Positions 51,564 to 61,365 of a DNA stretch of 64,000 bases are shown here, piece by piece. Each line of letters opens with the position of its first letter. The stretch's first letter is position 1. Under the pieces are notes generated by a model. The model made no database searches, had not been told where the DNA came from, and saw only the letters and a list, made by a program, of their open reading frames with translations. A program made the position numbers and the translations under genes. Source of the stretch: Flammula alnicola (taxonomy: Eukaryota > Basidiomycota > Agaricomycetes > Agaricales > Strophariaceae); assembly GCA_015499995.1 (NCBI GenBank), contig JADNRV010000028.1, forward strand, positions 341,402 to 405,401, read 5' to 3'.

Positions 51564-54500
51564 TCATCCGACTCCAGCAGGGTGCCGGGAGAAGGAGAAC
51601 GCCGTAGGGTGCTCCAACAGATAAGTCGCCAACTCCGAAACAAGTTTCGGCTTCCGGCGAGTCCAAGGCTGCTTTTTGCACTTGAAAATGTGATCGCGAG
51701 TCTGAGGATAAACCCCACACTCACAACCGAGGGCCCTAGGGTCATCGATTTTGAACCGCTCGTAATACGAGCCGATCGGCGCATGATTCATAATTAAACG
51801 GCACATGCGGGCAAAGAGCGAGATGCTCTGACTGCCGGCTTCAAGCCACGGTCCCCCGCGAGTGGGACTAGGCTGGACAGGGTCTCCGTTCAACCCTTGC
51901 AGCTCCATAAAGTTGGAGCCAAGCAGGAATGGCTGATTGGAAACTCTTTGTTTCCAATCTGCGCGTGCCGATTTGTCCACGAAATCACGGACATACTGGA
52001 GAGAGAGTTTGGTGGTAGGAACGACGGCAACGCCGCGCATACCAGCAACGAGATCATGTGCTTCGTTTTGAATATCCCACTCCATATCGGAGGGAGACTC
52101 GATAAAAGTAACCTTGTGGTCAAGCGAGCGCCTGAACCACGGCTCAAGTATACGACACACCATCAGCGACTGAGACTGAAAGGAGTGTGGAGAGGGATCC
52201 ACTGAGAGGCGCGCGGCGTGCATCGCATCAGTGAAAATAGTAACGCGTTTGACATCCCCAAAGCCAACGGCATTGGAGATGGCTACGCGAATAGCAAAGA
52301 GCTCCGCATCCGTAGATGAGGCCCTCCCGGCAGCATGACACCCAGAATAAACCTGTGCGCCCTGCCGTTTGATAACGACGCCAGTGGCGGCTTGCCACCC
52401 CGGAGGGCAGGAGCCGTCAACACCAGCGTATGCAGCGTCTGGATCGTCCTCGAGAGACTCGAGAGACGCATCCAGGATGAGCTTCCAAGCCGCTTCAGGA
52501 TCTTCGGACCTGCTAAAGCGTGGCTTGGAAAGCCATTTGAACCGATCGGCATACCGATCGAGGAGTCGATAGCCCGGACGAGCCTCAGGAGCAAAAGGCT
52601 CCGTAGACTCAACAGGGACACTGGAATAATTTACATTATCCATAAGAGCACCCGTCACCTTACGGCGGTGGGCGGCAGGCATGCGTTCGACTGACATGGG
52701 ATGAGGGGTCGCGCGCTTAAGTGATGACCCAGCCATGAATGACCGAATCGGATGAGTGTCTGAAAGAGTGGCGACCCGCACTGCAGAGCGGTCGCGCAAT
52801 CTTTCGAGAAGTATAGGGATGGGTAGGAGGCTCGCAAGGGCCTCCACCCCTCCTGAGGGCGAAGTACGGAATGCACCCGTAATCCAAAGAGCAGCCTTAC
52901 GCTGTACCTGCGTAAGCTGTTTAATGAGGCCCTTATTTTGGGCACCCTTGAAAAACCACATGCGATACCCATACGTGAATATGGGGACCACACAGGTGCG
53001 GTATAGGAGTCGCTTCTGCATAGGCAGAAGCCCTCGAGTAGAGGAACCAAGCATCTTCATCGACACAACCGACGTGAATCTCTTGGTGGAGTAGTAACGC
53101 ACATGCTCATTGAAGGTGAGCTTGCGGTCAAAGTAAAAGCTCAAGTACCGCCAAAACGGCTTGGGCTTGAGGTAGTTAGCACGACCTCCGGTGTAAGGTG
53201 CATACCCAAGGTCAATACTAGGATTATAATAAGCATGAGATCTATCAAAATGATAGATCTCAGACTTATCGTGCTCGAGCGCCAAAGCGAATGCCTTGAA
53301 CAATTCGAAGATAACAGCATATGCCTTCTTCAGCATCGCAATATTGTGATCCAGCCACTCATCTTGGACTATGAGTGTGCCATCGTCAACATAAGAGAGG
53401 AGGTCGACCCTCAACCCAAGGTCGAGGCACCTCTTCTCGAACAGGCGCATGATAGGCGCCAAATAGATAGCCGACAAGACAGGGGATAAGGCCGACCCTT
53501 GGCCCACCCCCACGTCTGCCTGTAATGGGTCCGATAAGAAGGAGTTCCACGCATACCGCGTCTTCCTCTCTACCAGATAAGATGCGAAAAACTTGACCAC
53601 CAATGGAGGGAAGCCAAGTTTCCGAAGAATAATCACAAGCGCATCGTGATTAAGCAAAGGGAAAAACTGAGCAAGATCGAAGGCGACCACACTAGTCTTT
53701 AAACCCTTAGCCCAGCCTGCACGCACAATGTGCGTGAGGAAGAGCCCAGCATCCTCAGTGGAGCGCTGACGCACGCCACCCACCTGGTTAGGATGGAAAA
53801 TGTCCAGCCCGACAGCGTCGAACTGGATGCGGTTTGAGATCATCTTCTCAATTAATTTACCAACGGTATTCAGGAGGACAATGGGCCTGAATGCCTTAGG
53901 TGCAGAGTAAGATGGCTTATTCGGTTTAGGTATAATCACCGACAGCGAATCCTTAAATACAGATGGCCAATAGCCCACACGCATGCAGGCATTGGCAATC
54001 GAGAGGAGGACCTCAACGGAATGAGAGTCGCGACGCACTATCCCCTTCAGGTGGGACCAATTGACATGATCCGGACCCAGAGCGGATAGACCGGAACACG
54101 CAGAGAGAGCCTCCGTGAGTTCCAGCGCAGAGAAGCGAACCCACTCCCTAACAGGAAGCGTAGGGAGAGAGTTCAACAAATTAGCATCAAACACTCTGTC
54201 AGACGCAGAGTTGTAGGTACCGTGGAGCGCGTCCCAAAGGGCAGGCATGTCGTTGCAAGGCTCGCCACGATAATGGAGAGCCTCAGAGGGAGGAAGTTTG
54301 CGCTGTTGGACCCAATTCATGAGGTCCCACGGGCGCTTGTTAGCAGACGCGATTTCATGGATCCGTTGATCAAAGAACTCGCGCTTGACATCTCGGATGA
54401 TCTTCCGAAAGGATTTCCAGTCCTCGGGCAGGCGACTGCGCCGGAATGTGTCAAGGGCGTCTGAGTACTCCTGGGTCCACCAGGGCTTAGATCGCCGGGT

Positions 54501-55786
54501 AACAAAGGACTCTTTAGCATGGGACACCCAGGTGAATCGGGGAGGGCCTGGCAGGCTCTTCTCACATCTGGATGACCCCCCCGTCCATCCCAATATTCCT
54601 ATCTGCCGTTCGTGCGGTAGCGTTAACAACGCCGCAACGTCGGACAATCTGTAGTTGCGAGACTACCTATCTGGGTTTCAGGCGGCTGCGCCGTCTCACC
54701 CGCGCCGCGCTCATGCGCGTCGCATGCTCGCCGTCGAGCCAACTTCTTTCTTTTGCACGCGTAGTTTACCGCCTCCGTTTGTATTAGTTAGAGACCGGAC
54801 TGCGTTCGTGCACCGGTATAAAATTGTTGATTTAAAAAAAAAAAAAAAAAAAAAAAAGCATGGGACACCCAAGCAGAAGAGAAGACTAAAGCCATCGCTT
54901 GCGCAGCAGCCTCGATCTGTTCCTCGGAGTTCAGAGGGGCAGTCGGGTCAATGGCCCGGAGCCCAGAACTGATAGAATTGATGAATGCCAGAACATCATC
55001 AGTAGGAAGAGACATCCGAACCGCCCCGTTAGGGGCGGGAGAGATGTCCAGTATGATCGAGATCGGAATATGATCCGATTTGAGTTGAATGTCCAGGCAT
55101 CGGACAACAGTACCGTCAATCACTTGGTTGGGTGGGACGAAAGCGAGATCAATCACCGTCCTGCGCTTGGTGGGATCTCTTGGTATGTGCGTGGGCCCTG
55201 GGTTGCCAAAGGCAGCCAGTTCAAGCCCAAGAATAGCAGCGGACTGCTGCAGTGAGATAGCGCATCCCTCCCGACCACTGTGACCTTCGTCCCAGTCCTC
55301 AGAGTGTGCGTTAAAGTCCCCGCCCATGAAATGGAAGCGAGGAAGTGCAGTGTCGTGGGCCTTGAGCCAGTTAATGGCCCCATGGTCCGCGTCAGAGTAG
55401 ACGTTCATCAAAAAGAAGGTCTCGGCACTTGTTGAGAGTGACAGGACCTGTATATCGGGGTGATCGATCACATCCCTTCGTATAGACGGACGATACCGGG
55501 CTAGCCTAGTCGAAACATAGGTCATGACCCAGGGTCGCTCATCAGCGGTAGTGGGCGCACGGACCATTGCCAGCCAATCTGGGTGGTTCGGTGCGCCTAT
55601 GACATCCTCGCCCTTTCTGGTTTTAGCAGACGGGGCGGTCCTTATGTGTCGCCAAGGGGGTTCTTGAACGAAGATAATATCATATATGTTACAACACGTA
55701 GATAGAATTACATCCAGGGACATCCCGTCCCTGGCCACGTTCCAACTCAGCACCCGCACCTCATCCAGCATGGGTTGTACTGGCAT
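51564..55786 (-). CDS. LINE-beta ORF2: APE endonuclease, reverse transcriptase, RNase H
   Basis: Replicase for target-primed reverse transcription. Excluding the nested insertion and one repeat (341 bp) it is 1293 aa. Endonuclease, residues 1-240: VLSWNVARD, FVQEPPW, YSDADHGAINW, GGDFNAHSEDWD, LKSDHIPIS (Asn, Glu, Asp/Asn and Asp-His active-site residues). RT, about 440-720: FDLAQFFPLLNHD, GVGQGSALSPVL and YVDDGTLIVQ near residue 685. RNase H, about 1000-1110: D in GVDGS, E in TDAELFAI, D in FTDAMHAA, then NEAHDLVAGM. C-terminal finger CECGVYPQTRDHIFKC near 1241. The start ATG (55786-55784) overlaps the ORF1 stop as TAATG, so reinitiation after ORF1 is the likely way it is translated. It resembles the Tad1/I group of LINEs, but the clade cannot be fixed by eye. 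Confidence 0.9.
54531..54856 (+). mobile_element. Short LINE-beta 3'-end insertion with 15-bp duplication
   Basis: A 326-bp sense fragment of beta 3' UTR plus A-run (about 54835-54856), flanked by AGCATGGGACACCCA (54516-54530 and 54857-54871). It interrupts ORF2 of the full-length beta element after residue SAWVSHA. It is strongly 5'-truncated and has no coding content. Confidence 0.93.
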
Positions 55787-57903
55787 TAAGCTACGTTATG
55801 TGAGCGATGGGTGGGACGACGATTTAGCCAGAAATCACATACCTCAGCATATTTAGCTTCGATCCACGGACGGACGAAGCGGTGACGCCAGAACGAGCAA
55901 TGGCTCGAAGTGGCCCAATGATCCTTGCGGCACGAAGGGCACCGCGCGGTGTGGGGGCAGTCCGTACCAAGCGGAGTGCCTTTGGTCGGGGGCTTAGCCT
56001 CCGGGTGAGGTTTGCAGCACGAGGTGGCGATGCGATGCACCTCCACCTCATGTGGGCCAGAGCAGCGCGCACAGATAGGCTGGCGTGCTTTGCAGGAATT
56101 CCTCGGGTGGCCCCACCTCCAGCATCGAGTGCAGAGGGGGACTCCAGGGCTAACAGCGGTTGGGCGAATGAGAATCACCCTGCCACGGAACATGAAGGTC
56201 TGGTTGATAAGACGCTTCGCGCGTTGACCCGATTGCGAGTCGTAGATTTCGAAGAAGGCGTGAGCGGTAGAGCTCGCCTTCGAGTTGCGGATGACGCGAG
56301 GGGGACCCGCGAGCATAATATCCATGGACAGAGGAGAGGCGAGCATCACCATCTTAACCTCCATCGCATTGGTGGGGGTCCTAGTGTTGTAGTCACTGAA
56401 CGCAGGTAGATCGAGAGCCTTGAGATAAGACTTCGAAGTGGGGAGCCCAACCCACACGTCAAGGGTGTCGGATGTGGGGGTGATAGCATGGACGAATCCA
56501 CGAATGACATTAAGGTCGGCCTCGTTGGCCACACCAGAGGTAGCGAGGGAGATACCCTCGTACGCACGAGAGGCAGACAGGACCCGAAGGGTCCTGGCTG
56601 CATCTCGGAGTCCTTTGTCGATCTTATCGCGAAGCTCGACGATCTTGCTGTCCTTGGGGCGCTCCCCAGGGCCAGAGTATTGGATCAGGACCTGCTTGCG
56701 AGTAGGTCCAGATGAAGTAAACGACGGGGTAGTCTTCTGCTTCTTCGCAGAGGCCGGCCCTATCGGAGACGACAGGAATCGTTTATTGCCCCTGAGCTCC
56801 GCCTGCATGGCAGGAACTCGAGGCGCGGGTGGATAGCGAGGGGGTCCACCACCAAGGGCACTAGGGCCCATGGCGGGGTCCCTCTGGGACAACGGGTTGG
56901 CCGCAGCCATCTGAGCATAGCTCTGACGGGTGGACGGATAACCGGCTGGCCGGGGGGGAATAGGAGGCGGGGGCCTCAAGTAGGAGTCCGCCGGCCTCTT
57001 GCGAGGCTGACGGGGGGCAGGGGCACCCTTCGAAGGCGCAGCCGAAGGCTGCGACTTCGGAGGTGCCGCTGCACCAGATGGCGCTGTGAACACCGGCGCC
57101 CTAGCCTTCCCAGTCGGCTTCCTAGTCATGGGGGCGGGGGTGGCAGAAGACACCCCAGTGTCCGTGTCAGTGTCCATAGGACCCGACCTGGAAGCACCAG
57201 GGAGGATGGGGGCCGTGGAGGCATGAATCGTCTCCTCATGCTGGGAGACCGAGGCCACAACCGTCGAAGTAAGCTCGTGGACGGTGCGATTACCGTCCAC
57301 GTTGAGTGTGGTGGCTTCCCACCACGAAGATGAGTACACCGCTGAGATAAACCCAACGATGGACGATGCCAAAGGTCGAGAGACCTCCGAACCAGCACTG
57401 TCAAAAGCCTCACCGCTGGAGCGACAAAACCAGGACGATGCCATCCGAAGAGACTCAGAGAGTCGATGCATCACCTCGTCGTCTGTCTCCGGAGGTGCGG
57501 TGGTGCTATCGCGGGTAGAAGGACCTGCAGGGGGGGCTTCCTCCTCATACATGTCCTCGTCTTCGTCGCCAGGATTGCCCTCTTCGCCGTAGGGCACCTC
57601 GCTGTCGTTGTGGATAATCGAAGACCGCGATTGAGGGCGATCGGGTCTCGGTGTGAGTTGCCTCGTCTGCTGAGGAACTGGAGATGCGTACACCTGCCTC
57701 TGGGGAGAGGGAGATGCAGTAGACTGCGCTGCCTGAACAGACGCAGTGGTAGAGGGGGCCATCCTCGAGAGGGCGGCCTGCTGAACAGCGAGTCTCTCCG
57801 CTTGGGATAAACCAGCAAGCGGATCGACGGGAGCAGGTGTGGCGGGCGATCGGGTAGATCGATCGCCACCACCTTTGGGATTCGGATTGGATTTCGGCGG
57901 CAT
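55786..57903 (-). CDS. LINE-beta ORF1, zinc-knuckle RNA-binding protein
   Basis: An intact 705-aa protein. N-terminal 330 residues are low complexity: MPPKSNPNPKGGGDR, Gln/Ser/Pro-rich text, an acidic patch (GEEGNPGDEDEDMYEEE) and a Pro/Arg-rich stretch (APRQPRKRPADSYLRPPPP). A conserved globular part follows (KIVELRDKIDKGLRDAARTL, ASRAYEGISLATSG, DTLDVWVGLPTSKSYLKALD, HAFFEIYDSQSGQ, NQTFMFRGRVILIRP). Then three Cys/His units: CTRCWRWGHPRNSC, CARCSGPHEVEVHRIATSC and CPSCRKDHWATSSHC. The stop codon shares its last A with the ORF2 ATG. Such proteins package element RNA. It is clearly related to, but distinct from, alpha ORF1. Confidence 0.9.
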   Translation of the reverse strand: MPPKSNPNPKGGGDRSTRSPATPAPVDPLAGLSQAERLAVQQAALSRMAPSTTASVQAAQSTASPSPQRQVYASPVPQQTRQLTPRPDRPQSRSSIIHNDSEVPYGEEGNPGDEDEDMYEEEAPPAGPSTRDSTTAPPETDDEVMHRLSESLRMASSWFCRSSGEAFDSAGSEVSRPLASSIVGFISAVYSSSWWEATTLNVDGNRTVHELTSTVVASVSQHEETIHASTAPILPGASRSGPMDTDTDTGVSSATPAPMTRKPTGKARAPVFTAPSGAAAPPKSQPSAAPSKGAPAPRQPRKRPADSYLRPPPPIPPRPAGYPSTRQSYAQMAAANPLSQRDPAMGPSALGGGPPRYPPAPRVPAMQAELRGNKRFLSSPIGPASAKKQKTTPSFTSSGPTRKQVLIQYSGPGERPKDSKIVELRDKIDKGLRDAARTLRVLSASRAYEGISLATSGVANEADLNVIRGFVHAITPTSDTLDVWVGLPTSKSYLKALDLPAFSDYNTRTPTNAMEVKMVMLASPLSMDIMLAGPPRVIRNSKASSTAHAFFEIYDSQSGQRAKRLINQTFMFRGRVILIRPTAVSPGVPLCTRCWRWGHPRNSCKARQPICARCSGPHEVEVHRIATSCCKPHPEAKPPTKGTPLGTDCPHTARCPSCRKDHWATSSHCSFWRHRFVRPWIEAKYAEVCDFWLNRRPTHRSHNVA

Positions 57904-58024
57904 TGCTTGCTAGTAACAGAGCGCCCGAGAGCGCTCGACGGTGTGAAGCTGTGGGGGACGATGTTGCTGGTTGCTGGGTTTGTTCCCACGGTCGACCGTA
58001 GTAGTTACTGGAAAAGGAGAGATG
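57904..58024 (-). promoter_or_regulatory. LINE-beta 5' UTR, putative internal promoter
   Basis: The 121-bp leader before ORF1. On the minus strand it contains CGACCGTGGGAA, ACATCGTCCCCCACAGCT and CGAGCGCTCTCGGGCGCTC, in the same order as in the alpha leader (43725-43860). The precise 5' end is set by the target duplication at 58025. Confidence 0.5.
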
Positions 58025-60453
58025 ATGCCTGCATGCGTGTGGGTCATTGGCCATCTCCTTTCAAGGAGTCTATGTCGGTTATTATCCCCAAACCCGGCAA
58101 GCCTTCGTACTCCACCCCTAAGGCGTTCAGGCCTATTGTGCTTCTGAATACTGTGGGGAAGCTCATCGAGAAAATGATCTCGAATCGCATTCAGTTCGAC
58201 GCTGTCGGACAGGATATATTTCACCCGAATCAGGTTGGGGGCGTCAGGGGACGCTCCACCGAGGACGCGGGCCTGTTCTTGACACACATGGTGAGGGCTG
58301 GGTGGGCGAAAGGGTTGAGGACTAGCGTCCTTGCCTTTGACCTTGCTCAGTTCTTTCCTTCTCTTAATCATGAGGTTCTCGTGATCATCCTCCGGAAGCT
58401 TGGCTTTCCGCCTCTGGTGGTCAAGTTTTTCAGTTCTTATCTGGTTGAGAGGAAGACGCAGTATGCATGGAATTCCTTCCTGTCAGACCCTCTGCAGGCA
58501 GACGTGGGCGTGGGACAGGGCTCTGCCCTGTCCCCTGTCTTGTCAGCTATTTACTTGGCGCCTATCATGCGTCTTTTCTACAAGAGGTGCTGTGAGATTC
58601 ATCTTGCGGTTGACCTTCTGTCATATGTTGACGATGGTACCCTGATTTCTCAGGAGACCGGACTCGATCCCAATGTTGTAAACCTTCGTAAGGCCTACAA
58701 GATTATATTTGAGCTCTTTACCAAGTTCGCTCTCGCTCTGGAGCACGCGAAGTCGGAGATCTTTCACTTCGACAACACTGCTTCAGTTTATAACCCTGCC
58801 ATTGATTTGGGTGAAGAACCCTACACTGCAGGTAAATGGCTCAAGCCTAAGCCGTTCTGGCGATATCTTGGGTTTTACTTTGATCGCAAGCTCACTTTCA
58901 AGGAGCATGTGAGATATTATTCCACCAAGGGATTCACATCGGTCGTCTCGATGAGAATGCTTGGGTCTTCTACCAGAGGGTTGCCGCTGCATCTTAAGCG
59001 CCTCCTCTACCGCACGTGCGTTATCCCCATAATTACTTATGGTTACCGCATGTGGTATTTCCGCAAGGCTCGAAATAAGGGGCTTATTGTGCAACTTACC
59101 AACGTTCAGCGTAAGGCTGGGCTTTGGATTACTGGGTGCTTCCGCACTTCTCCCTCGTATGGCGTCGAGGCCCTTGCCGGCCTTCTGCCCATGCCCCTAC
59201 TTCTGGACAGGTTGAACTCTCAGGCAGTTGCCCGGATCTCTCTCTTGTCTGATACACACCCGGTCCGGTCATTTATGGCTGGTCCTTTAATTAAGAAAGC
59301 CACTCCTCACAAGATGGCGATTGAGAACTTTACCGAGCGTCAACGAGAAAAGTTGCGTGGAGGACTTGTGGGCAATGCATTGTTCCACCCCGCTGGTCTG
59401 GAAGAGTTGGAGCCTTTTGCTCCAGACACCAGGCCTGGATATTGTCTAATGGACCGGCATGCGAGCCGGTTTACATGGATGGCTAAACCCCGTGTCAGCA
59501 GGGCTGAAGACCCTGATGCTGCGTGGAAAATCATACTGGACAAACTCATCGACAAGTGTGACGATGAGCCAGGAACCGCATATGCTGGTGTTGACGGCTC
59601 GGTCCCTCCGGGGCCCTGGCAGGCCGCCAACGGCATTGTTATTAAACAGCAGGGTGCGCTGGTTTTGGCCAGATGCCACTCTTCCGGACGGGCAATAAGC
59701 ACTGACGCTGAGCTCGATGCCATCTCGGTGGCCATCTCCGCTATGGTAGCATTCGGAGACGTCACCAGGATAGTCATTTTCACGGATTCGATGCATGCTG
59801 CTCGAATGGCCGTTGATCCCTCCCCGCATTCTCATCAGGGTTCCTCTCTGATAGTTTGTCGGACACTTGAACGATGGTTCCAAGGTGGTGGCAACCGTAA
59901 AGTCGTCTTTGCAGAGTCTCCTTCCGATATGGAATGGGACATTCATCAAGAGGCTCATGACCTCGTCCTGGGGTTTCCTGGCGTACCTGTTATGCCGAAT
60001 ACTCCTCTATCTGTAGCTTGGCTCAAGAACAGAGCTGATGCTGTAGCGCGGGGTGCCTGGTCGACAGAGGTCGACGAGGTTCCCAATTTACTTGGCTCCA
60101 ATTTCTTGGAGTTAGAGGATCTAAAGGGTAATCCTCTCCGTCCGACCCCCGTTCGCGGCGGGCCGTGGCTTGAAGTGGGCGGCTGCAACTCTCAGTTGTT
60201 CGCCCGCATGTGCCGTGCTATCACGAATCATGCTCCGATCGGCTCGTATTATGAGCGGTTTAAAATCGACGATCCACTTGCTCTCGGTTGTACGTGTGGG
60301 GTTTATCCTCAGACGCGCGACCATCTTTTTGGGTGCCCGAAGCTCCCGATGCTACCTCACAGGGCTCTGCACTTAGTGTGGGGTCTTGAGAAATTTTTGA
60401 CTGACAACGTTACGGTGTTTGCTTTCAACCGGCCCCCAGCCGGAGTCGGATGA

Positions 60454-61003
60454 GGGACTCTGGATGGGGGGCAATCTCATTTGCGGGCGGCGCTGCGGTC
60501 AAAGCGACTCACTGCCCGTGAGTGTTGGTCCAACGCAGTCAAAAGCCGAGAGGCTGGAGGACCTGGTCGTTCCAGGTTAGGGCGGCTCTACCCTTCGGGG
60601 TTGTGTCGTTCGCTGTGTTGTTCTGGACCCGGCTTGGTGGACGGCGGCTTGGACCTTGGTCCTCGTTTAGCTATGACCACGTCGATTTTACCATTTAATC
60701 AGGGAGGGCCTGGCAGGCTCTTCTCGCATCTGGGTGACCCCCCTGTCCACCCCTTTTAATCCTTATCTACCTTACGCTCGGTGGCGTTAATAACGCCGCG
60801 CGTTTGTATTTCCTGGGCTGCGAGGTCCGCTATTTGGGTTTCAGGCTGCAGCGCAGTCTCGCATGCTCCCCTGCGAGCAACCAATTTCTTTCTTGTGCAT
60901 TGGGTATTGTAGCGTACTCGTTTGTATTAGTTAGAGTCCGAGCTGCGTTCGAGTTTCGGAATAAAAATTGTTGATTTTAAAAAAAAAAAAAAAAAAAAAA
61001 AAA
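60454..61003 (+). other. LINE-alpha 3' UTR and poly(A) tail
   Basis: The 525-bp 3' UTR of the split alpha copy, with TTTGTATTAGTTAGAGTCCG near 60920, TTGTTGATTTT and an A-run to about 61003. No coding signal. Confidence 0.8.
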
Positions 61004-61167
61004 GTGTCGGATTTGGGGGTGATAACATGGACGAATCCACGGATGATGTTGAGGTCGGCCTCGTTGGCCACACCAGAGGTAGCGAGGGATATACCCTCGT
61101 ACGCACGAGAGGCAGACAGGACCCGAAGGGTCCTGGCTGCGTCTCGGAGTCCTTTGTCGATCTTGTC
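61004..61167 (-). pseudogene. Outer LINE-beta ORF1, internal piece
   Basis: Continuation of the ORF1 interrupted at 50210. Right to left it encodes DKIDKGLRDAARTLRVLSAS, RAYEGISLATSGVANEADLNIIRGFVHVI and TPKSD. It stops abruptly at 61167, so the N-terminal half of ORF1 and the 5' UTR are missing. Confidence 0.83.
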
Positions 61168-61365
61168 TAGGGAACTGCATGGGTATCGCTGCGGGTTACG
61201 CGGGTTTTTCGATGTCTAGCACGTAGTATTTGTCAATACGAATTTTTTGCAATTTTTTTATGCAAAACGGTTGAAAACTGACCAAGTTATGCATTTTTTA
61301 AGTTTGGTACTCAAAGGTTCGAAATTGATGTCACACGGGCCACGGGTAAGCGTCACGGGTGTCAC
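61168..61365. other. Unassigned single-copy sequence between two opposed beta LINEs
   Basis: About 198 bp that match nothing else in the window, AT-rich in the middle (TTTTTTGCAATTTTTTTATGC) with GTCACACGGG/GTCACGGGTGTCAC words on the right. No ORF, tail or inverted repeat explains it. It may be the original target DNA or the end of an unknown element. Confidence 0.4.

Larger units (their letters stand above)
50990..58024 (-). mobile_element. Full-length LINE-beta element, both ORFs intact apart from one nested insertion
   Basis: A 7.0-kb antisense element with T-run tail (50990-51015), 3' UTR (51016-51563), ORF2, ORF1 and a 121-bp 5' UTR ending at 58024. It is flanked by ATGCCTGCATGCGTG (50975-50989 and 58025-58039). 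Both ORFs read through without a fault once the 326-bp LINE fragment at 54531-54856 is set aside. It is the reference copy for beta in this window and probably transposed recently. Confidence 0.93.
50211..60453 (+). pseudogene. LINE-alpha ORF2, otherwise open, split by a LINE insertion
   Basis: First part 50211-50989: CPDIQLKSDHIPIYTTLD (endonuclease end) and linker PWWSQECSDALLKF to SMANACMRV. Second part 58040-60453: GHWPSPFKESMSVIIPKPGK, FDLAQFFPSLNH, GVGQGSALSPVL, YVDDGTLISQ (near 58625), thumb, RNase H with D in AGVDGSVPP (near 59590), E in TDAELDAI (near 59705), D in IFTDSMHAARM (near 59785) and HQEAHDLV, and the finger CTCGVYPQTRDHLFGC, ending NRPPAGVG. No stop or frame change lies in either part, so it was an intact, recent 5'-truncated copy before the beta insertion. 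Confidence 0.88.
50211..61003 (+). mobile_element. LINE-alpha 5'-truncated copy containing the full-length beta element
   Basis: Sense-strand insertion into the outer beta ORF1. It is marked by GTGTCGGATTTGGGG on both sides (50194-50208 and 61004-61018) and an A-run at about 60979-61003. Its own sequence is 50211-50989 plus 58040-61003. The beta element at 50990-58024 split it and duplicated ATGCCTGCATGCGTG. Confidence 0.92.
34576..61167 (-). mobile_element. Outer LINE-beta copy, split into four segments by three LINE insertions
   Basis: Antisense beta element whose pieces lie at 34576-37324 (tail, 3' UTR, ORF2 end), 43861-45573 (ORF2 start), 49496-50210 (ORF1 end) and 61004-61167 (more ORF1). 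Each break is marked by a target duplication: GCATGAGGAAGAGCC (one mismatch), AGCATGGGTTGTACT and GTGTCGGATTTGGGG. Together the pieces give about 5.3 kb of one element in correct order. It is truncated in ORF1 at 61167, where unassigned sequence starts. The tail T-run with interspersed G is at 34576-34600. Confidence 0.88.

Noticed and set aside
54531..54856. A tRNA-derived SINE
   Set aside because: No A or B box; the whole fragment matches beta LINE 3' UTR, so it is a 5'-truncated LINE.
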